Below, one piece after another: positions 60,190-64,000 of a stretch of 64,000 nt of DNA; the first letter of the stretch is position 1; the number at the start of each line of letters is the position of its first letter. Where the stretch lies: the NCBI GenBank assembly GCA_933228675.1, contig OW121742.1:14710489-14774488 (forward strand), read 5' to 3'. This DNA comes from Stomorhina lunata. Taxonomy: Eukaryota; Arthropoda; Insecta; Diptera; Rhiniidae. A program made the translations under genes and the position numbers. The notes under the pieces were generated by a model. The model saw nothing but the letters and a program-made list of their open reading frames with translations, ran no database searches and was not told the DNA's origin.

Positions 60190-60932
60190 ATATCGTCGAC
60201 CTATATCTAAAATGGCTTATCTGCAAAATACTGATTTTTCAGGAGAAGCAAAAAACTTCTTAATTCTCTTATTATTGAGTATTTAACAAAGTGATCTTTT
60301 ACAATATGATTGGTAGACTTCTTCTCATTTCCTGGAATACAAATTATTAAATAGAACACAATATTCGCGATTTTACGGTAGATAAGCCGTTTTGTCTTTG
60401 AAAATTTTTATATAAATGTGTACATAAACCATTTTGTTCACAGTGGATTTGTATGATTTTAGCAATTTCTATTAAACAATATTCCCTCATGATTTGGGAT
60501 CCTTTTATGTATTTAAATTCTACTATATACGACGTTAATTACATTTTATTCTGAAAATGAATTTTCCCTTTTAAAAGTTAAAAGATTTTGTAATTTTTCG
60601 TATCTCCTACATGAAAGAAGATATCTTCTTTTTGTTAAGAGTTATAGAATGTATTTTTGGAAATTTATGCGTAGTGAATAGACTTTTAAATATGACTAAA
60701 AATTCAGCATTGTTCGCATTTCCAGTTGAACAGTATAAAGACAGAAAAATTTTGTCTTCGAAAAAAAATTGTTTGTGTAGATAAGCCATACAATAAAAGT
60801 GAATAAGTTGCGAATAAATTAACATAAAAAATTCACACTATAGGTAAATCACGTTAAACGGAAACATATGGTATCAAAATCTCAATTTCTAAAATCTGCA
60901 GATAAGCCATTTTAGATATAGGACGACGATAT
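60190..60932. mobile_element. 743-bp foldback element with 35-bp arms
   Basis: Arms at 60190-60224 and 60898-60932 are inverted and match at 34 of 35 positions (core GCAGATAAGCCATTTTAGAT). Subrepeats of AGATAAGCC occur inside, near 60382 and 60779. No coding sequence. Probably a non-autonomous DNA transposon. Confidence 0.8.
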
Positions 60933-60998
60933 ATTAAAATTTTAGATTTTTAATATTATTACGAGTTATTTATTTTTGCTATATCTGTTATAGATTTC

Positions 60999-61049
60999 TG
61001 TAATTTGTTGATATAAAGATATAAAGTGTCTTTATATCAACAAATTACA
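60999..61049. other. Perfect 21-bp hairpin
   Basis: Arm TGTAATTTGTTGATATAAAG(A), a 9-nt loop (TATAAAGTG), and an exactly complementary arm ending CAACAAATTACA. No mismatch. It could be a MITE remnant or an RNA hairpin. Stem length and AT content alone do not make it a microRNA. Confidence 0.7.
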
Positions 61050-61204
61050 AACAAATATTTTTAATAGGAGTGAGGTAAAATCTGCAACATGTTACCTACT
61101 AAACCAGTAAACAGAGACAAGGAGTTTAGAACTTTTTGAAAATCGATCTTTTAAAATGTATAAAACGAGCAAAACTAGGTAAAAAGTATACTTAGGTTTT
61201 TTTT

Positions 61205-62890
61205 GAGTAAAATTTCCTATAAAAATAAGAAATTTTTAACAAATTTCCTATAAAAGTAAGAAAAGTTTCCTATAAAAATGAGAAATTTTTGAAAAATTTC
61301 CTATAAAAATAAGAAATTTTTAAAAAAATTCCTATAAAAATAAGAAATTAAAAAAAAATTACTTTAAAAACAAGAATTTTTTTTAATTTTCTAAAAAATT
61401 TTTATAAAAATAAGAAATTTTTTAAAAATTTTCTATAAAAATAAAAAATTTTTTTAAAATTTTCTACAAAAGCAAGAAATTTTTTAAAAATTTTCTACAA
61501 AAGTAAGAAATTTTTGAAAAATTTTCTATAAAAATAAGAAATTTTTGAAAATTTTACATAAAAATAAGAAATTTTTGAAACTTTTACATAAAAATAAGAA
61601 ATTTTTGAAAAATTTCCTATAGAAATAAGAAATTCTTGAAAAATTTCCTACAAAAATACGAAATTCTTGAAAAATTTCCTACCAAAATAAGTAATTTTTA
61701 ACAATTTTCTACAAAAGCAGAAATTTCTGAAAAATTTCCTATAAAAAATTTTTTTTTTTAAATTTCCTATAAAAAAATTTTTTTTTTTAAATTTCCTATA
61801 AAAAAATAAGAAATTTTTGAAAAATTTCCTATAAAAATAAGAAATTTAAAAAAAAAAATTCCTATAAAAATAAGAAATTTTTGAAAAATTTCCTATAAGA
61901 AAAAGAAATTTTTAAAAAATTTCCTATTAAAATAAAAATTTTTTGAAAAATTTCCTATAAAAATAAGAAATTTTTGAAAAATTTCCTTTAAAATAAGAAA
62001 TTTTTGAAAAATTTCCAATAAAAATAAGAAATTTTTGAAAAATTTCCTATAAAAATAAGAAATTTTTGAAAAATTTCCTATAAAAATAAGAAATTTTTGA
62101 AAAATTTCCTATAAAAATAAGAAATTTTTGAACATTTTCCTATAAAAATGAGAAATTTTTGAAAAATTTGCTATAAAAATAAGAAATTTTTGAAAAAATT
62201 TCTATAAAAAAAGGAATTTTGAAAAATTTAAAAAAAATAAGAAAAATTTCCTATAAAAATAAGAAATGTTTAAAAAATTTCCTGTAAAAATAAGAAATTT
62301 TTGAAAATTTTCCATAAAAATAAGAAATTTTTGAAAATTTTCCATAAAAATAAGAGTTTTTTAAAATTTCCTATAAAAATAAGAATTTTTGGAAAATTTT
62401 CCTATAAAAATGAGAAATTTTTGAAAAATTTCCTATAAAAATAAGAAATTTTTGAAAAAATTTCTATAAAAATAAGAAATTTTGAAAAATTGAAAAAAAA
62501 TAAGAAAAATTTTCTATAAAAATAAGAAATGTTTGAAAAATTTCCTATAATAATAAGAAATTTTTTTAAAAAAATAAGAATTTTTTTTAAATTTCCTATA
62601 AAAATAAATTTTTGAAAAATATCATATTAAAAAAATTTCAAAATTTTCCTGAAAAAATTAGAAATTTTTAAAAAATTTCCTATAAAATAAGAAATTTTTG
62701 AAAAATTTTCCTTTAAAAATAAGAAATTTTTGAAATATTAAATAAAAATAAGAATTTTTTAAAATTTCCTATAAAAATAAAAAAAACTTTAAAGTTTCCT
62801 ATAAAAATAAAAAAATTTTTAAAAATTTCCTTTTTAACAAATTTCCATTTTTAAAAAATTTCCTATATAAATAAAAAATTTTCTAAATAT
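61205..62890. repeat. Satellite array R12 (31-bp; same family and orientation as R6)
   Basis: About 54 copies of TAAGAAATTTTTGAAAAATT followed by TCCTATAAAAA, best preserved at 61950-62160. The same family as R6 (26150-28020) and inverted R7 (29545-31505), lying 30 kb away beyond Scsalpha1. Confidence 0.95.
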
Positions 62891-62934
62891 TGTCCTTTTG
62901 AGCCAATTTTAGTTAAAGAAACAAAATCAAGCTT

Positions 62935-63155
62935 GTGGAGAAAGTGTTGGACTTTACACTTACTTTTCCACACAAGCATAAGCCACTCTAGCCTTTATAT
63001 TTCTAATAACATTTTCGTACCACAAGAGGCAAATCCTTCGGGATATGAAAAGGTGAAGAACACAGCAAAAGTGTTAAGAACAAATCCGATTTTAGCACAA
63101 GTAAAGCTCATCCTGTAAAATGTTAACAGAAGCAACTAGAAAATCTTTAATGAAA
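62935..63155 (+). pseudogene. Second DD37E transposase relic (3' fragment)
   Basis: NNIFVPQEANPSGYEKVKNT corresponds to the NNVIFVPREANPPN region of the copy at 43251-44244. The DNA downstream (ACAGAAGCAACTAGAAAATC, TTTAATG) matches that copy's 3' coding end. A central deletion and stops make it non-functional. Confidence 0.75.
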
Positions 63156-63174
63156 TGATTTCAGACAAAAGTAA

Positions 63175-63380
63175 AAAAAGGACTAACTCGATTTTTTGTT
63201 ACTTTACAGGAGAAAAAAAAAGTTAATAACATTCGTAAAATTTTAGATACAACAAAATTTTGAATACAATTTTAATAACAATTGTATTTTATTTATCGTT
63301 TTTGTTGTATCCAAAATTATAGTGTTTCTTAAATTTTTTTCTTCTCTAAAGTAACAAAAAATCGAGTTAGACCTTTTTTA
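63175..63380. mobile_element. Palindromic MITE with about 45-bp arms
   Basis: The left arm AAAAAGGACTAACTCGATTT, TTTGTTACTTTACAGGAGAA is mirrored by TTCTCTAAAGTAACAAAAAA, TCGAGTTAGACCTTTTTTAT on the right. Inside is a further inverted pair (TACAACAAAATTTTG near 63250; GTTGTATCCAAAATT near 63303). A single arm of the same family lies at about 9740-9800. Confidence 0.8.
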
Positions 63381-63384
63381 TATA

Positions 63385-64000
63385 AAGCTATCAAAATACC
63401 GAATGAAATTCACAACTTGAGTATGTCAGATAAATTTGTTTTTTGTACAACTAAAAATTTATTTGGACCCTCGTTATTAAATATTAATTTTGGATCAACA
63501 TTTTTTTGAAGATAAGTTTATTGGTATTTCCGTTCGAATTTATTTAACATTTTTCAAGAATTGTAAACCCTGCTTAAATTGTAATTACTCTCTTGCCTAT
63601 TTAGTTCTCTTGATCTCTCTCTTTCTCTCTCTCTCTTTCTAAGCCTCTCTATTAACTTGGCTTAAAGTTTATTTCCCAAACTTAGGTTTGTCCATGCATC
63701 TTAATTTAGAGATCAGTTATTAAATGATCGTGTAGACGTTAAGTTGTTAAAATAACGATTGTGTGAATATCATCAAATAAAATACGCGTTTTTCTAGTTT
63801 TGTGTTCTTTTTTTCAATTTTGTTTAATATTAAAAATAAAGTGAGTTATATTTTGATAATAGAGAATAAAATAACAAAAAAATTTAAATAAAATCAACGA
63901 ATATATAAGTTCGATTTAAAACAAAAGAATAAACCAAAATTTTATATAAAATAAATTCAAAACCAAAAATTAATTTTCAGATTTAAACAAAAGTAATAAA
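63385..64000. other. Right edge, with a CT-rich microsatellite
   Basis: A CTCTCT/CTTTCT tract at about 63603-63650 is followed by GATCAGTTATTAAATGATCG near 63710. GAGA-type tracts upstream of TCAGT initiators occur at fly promoters, so a start site nearby is possible but unproven. Otherwise unassigned AT-rich DNA. Confidence 0.4.

Noticed and set aside
60999..61049. microRNA precursor
   Set aside because: The stem is only 21 bp without flanking lower stem or characteristic bulges; a transposon-end palindrome is as likely.

Overview
This is an AT-rich window (roughly three quarters A+T) from a higher fly, most likely a calyptrate such as a blowfly. The placement is an inference from three things: a five-exon nuclear gene with fly-type short introns and codon use, DINE-1/INE-1-like Helentron-derived repeats, and fly-type RTE, mariner and DD37E relics. 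It is a gene-poor stretch made mostly of introns, satellites and transposon debris. No bacterial or viral genes were seen.

Only one gene can be named. Scsalpha1, the alpha subunit of mitochondrial succinyl-CoA ligase, runs on the plus strand in five exons from 53778 to 59266 and encodes an uninterrupted 328-residue protein. A second, unidentified gene is inferred on the minus strand from three well-spliced mini-exons at 42397-42435, 7229-7267 and 4872-4911. If correct, its first intron is about 35 kb and holds nearly all of the satellite DNA.

Layout: 1-7.1 kb is intronic DNA and the left flank, carrying a dispersed GGTGTGGTGA hairpin motif, a piggyBac-like TTAA MITE and a mariner fragment. 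8.1-9.5 kb is satellite array R1. 10.5-14.3 kb holds DINE-1-like elements, one nested inside another. 14.7-20.2 kb holds satellites R2 and R3, which are reverse complements of each other. 21.7-22.6 kb is a near-perfect 31-mer array (R4). 25.1-31.9 kb holds R5, R6 and R7, with R6 and R7 inverted to each other. 33.3-42.4 kb holds R8 and R9, again an inverted pair, with two internal segmental duplications and a 1.3-kb terminal-inverted-repeat insertion. 43.1-48.4 kb is a transposon graveyard: a DD37E element, an RTE LINE split by another LINE, and a LINE-tailed SINE-like element. 50.0-51.4 kb is DINE-1-like. 51.9-55.5 kb holds foldback elements and the start of Scsalpha1. 57.5-58.6 kb is a satellite inside the Scsalpha1 intron. 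60.2-63.4 kb holds a foldback element, satellite R12, a second DD37E relic and a palindromic MITE.

The most unusual feature is a family of unrelated-looking satellites with one shared architecture: a period of about 31 bp, made of two AnTn blocks separated by alternating hexamers (CTATAG or a derivative, then a family-specific hexamer). These arrays cover about a third of the window. Three times in succession the same family appears as a pair of kilobase-scale arms in opposite orientation. Inside one transcribed intron these would form very long foldback RNAs. This is a structural observation from the sequence; any function is inference.
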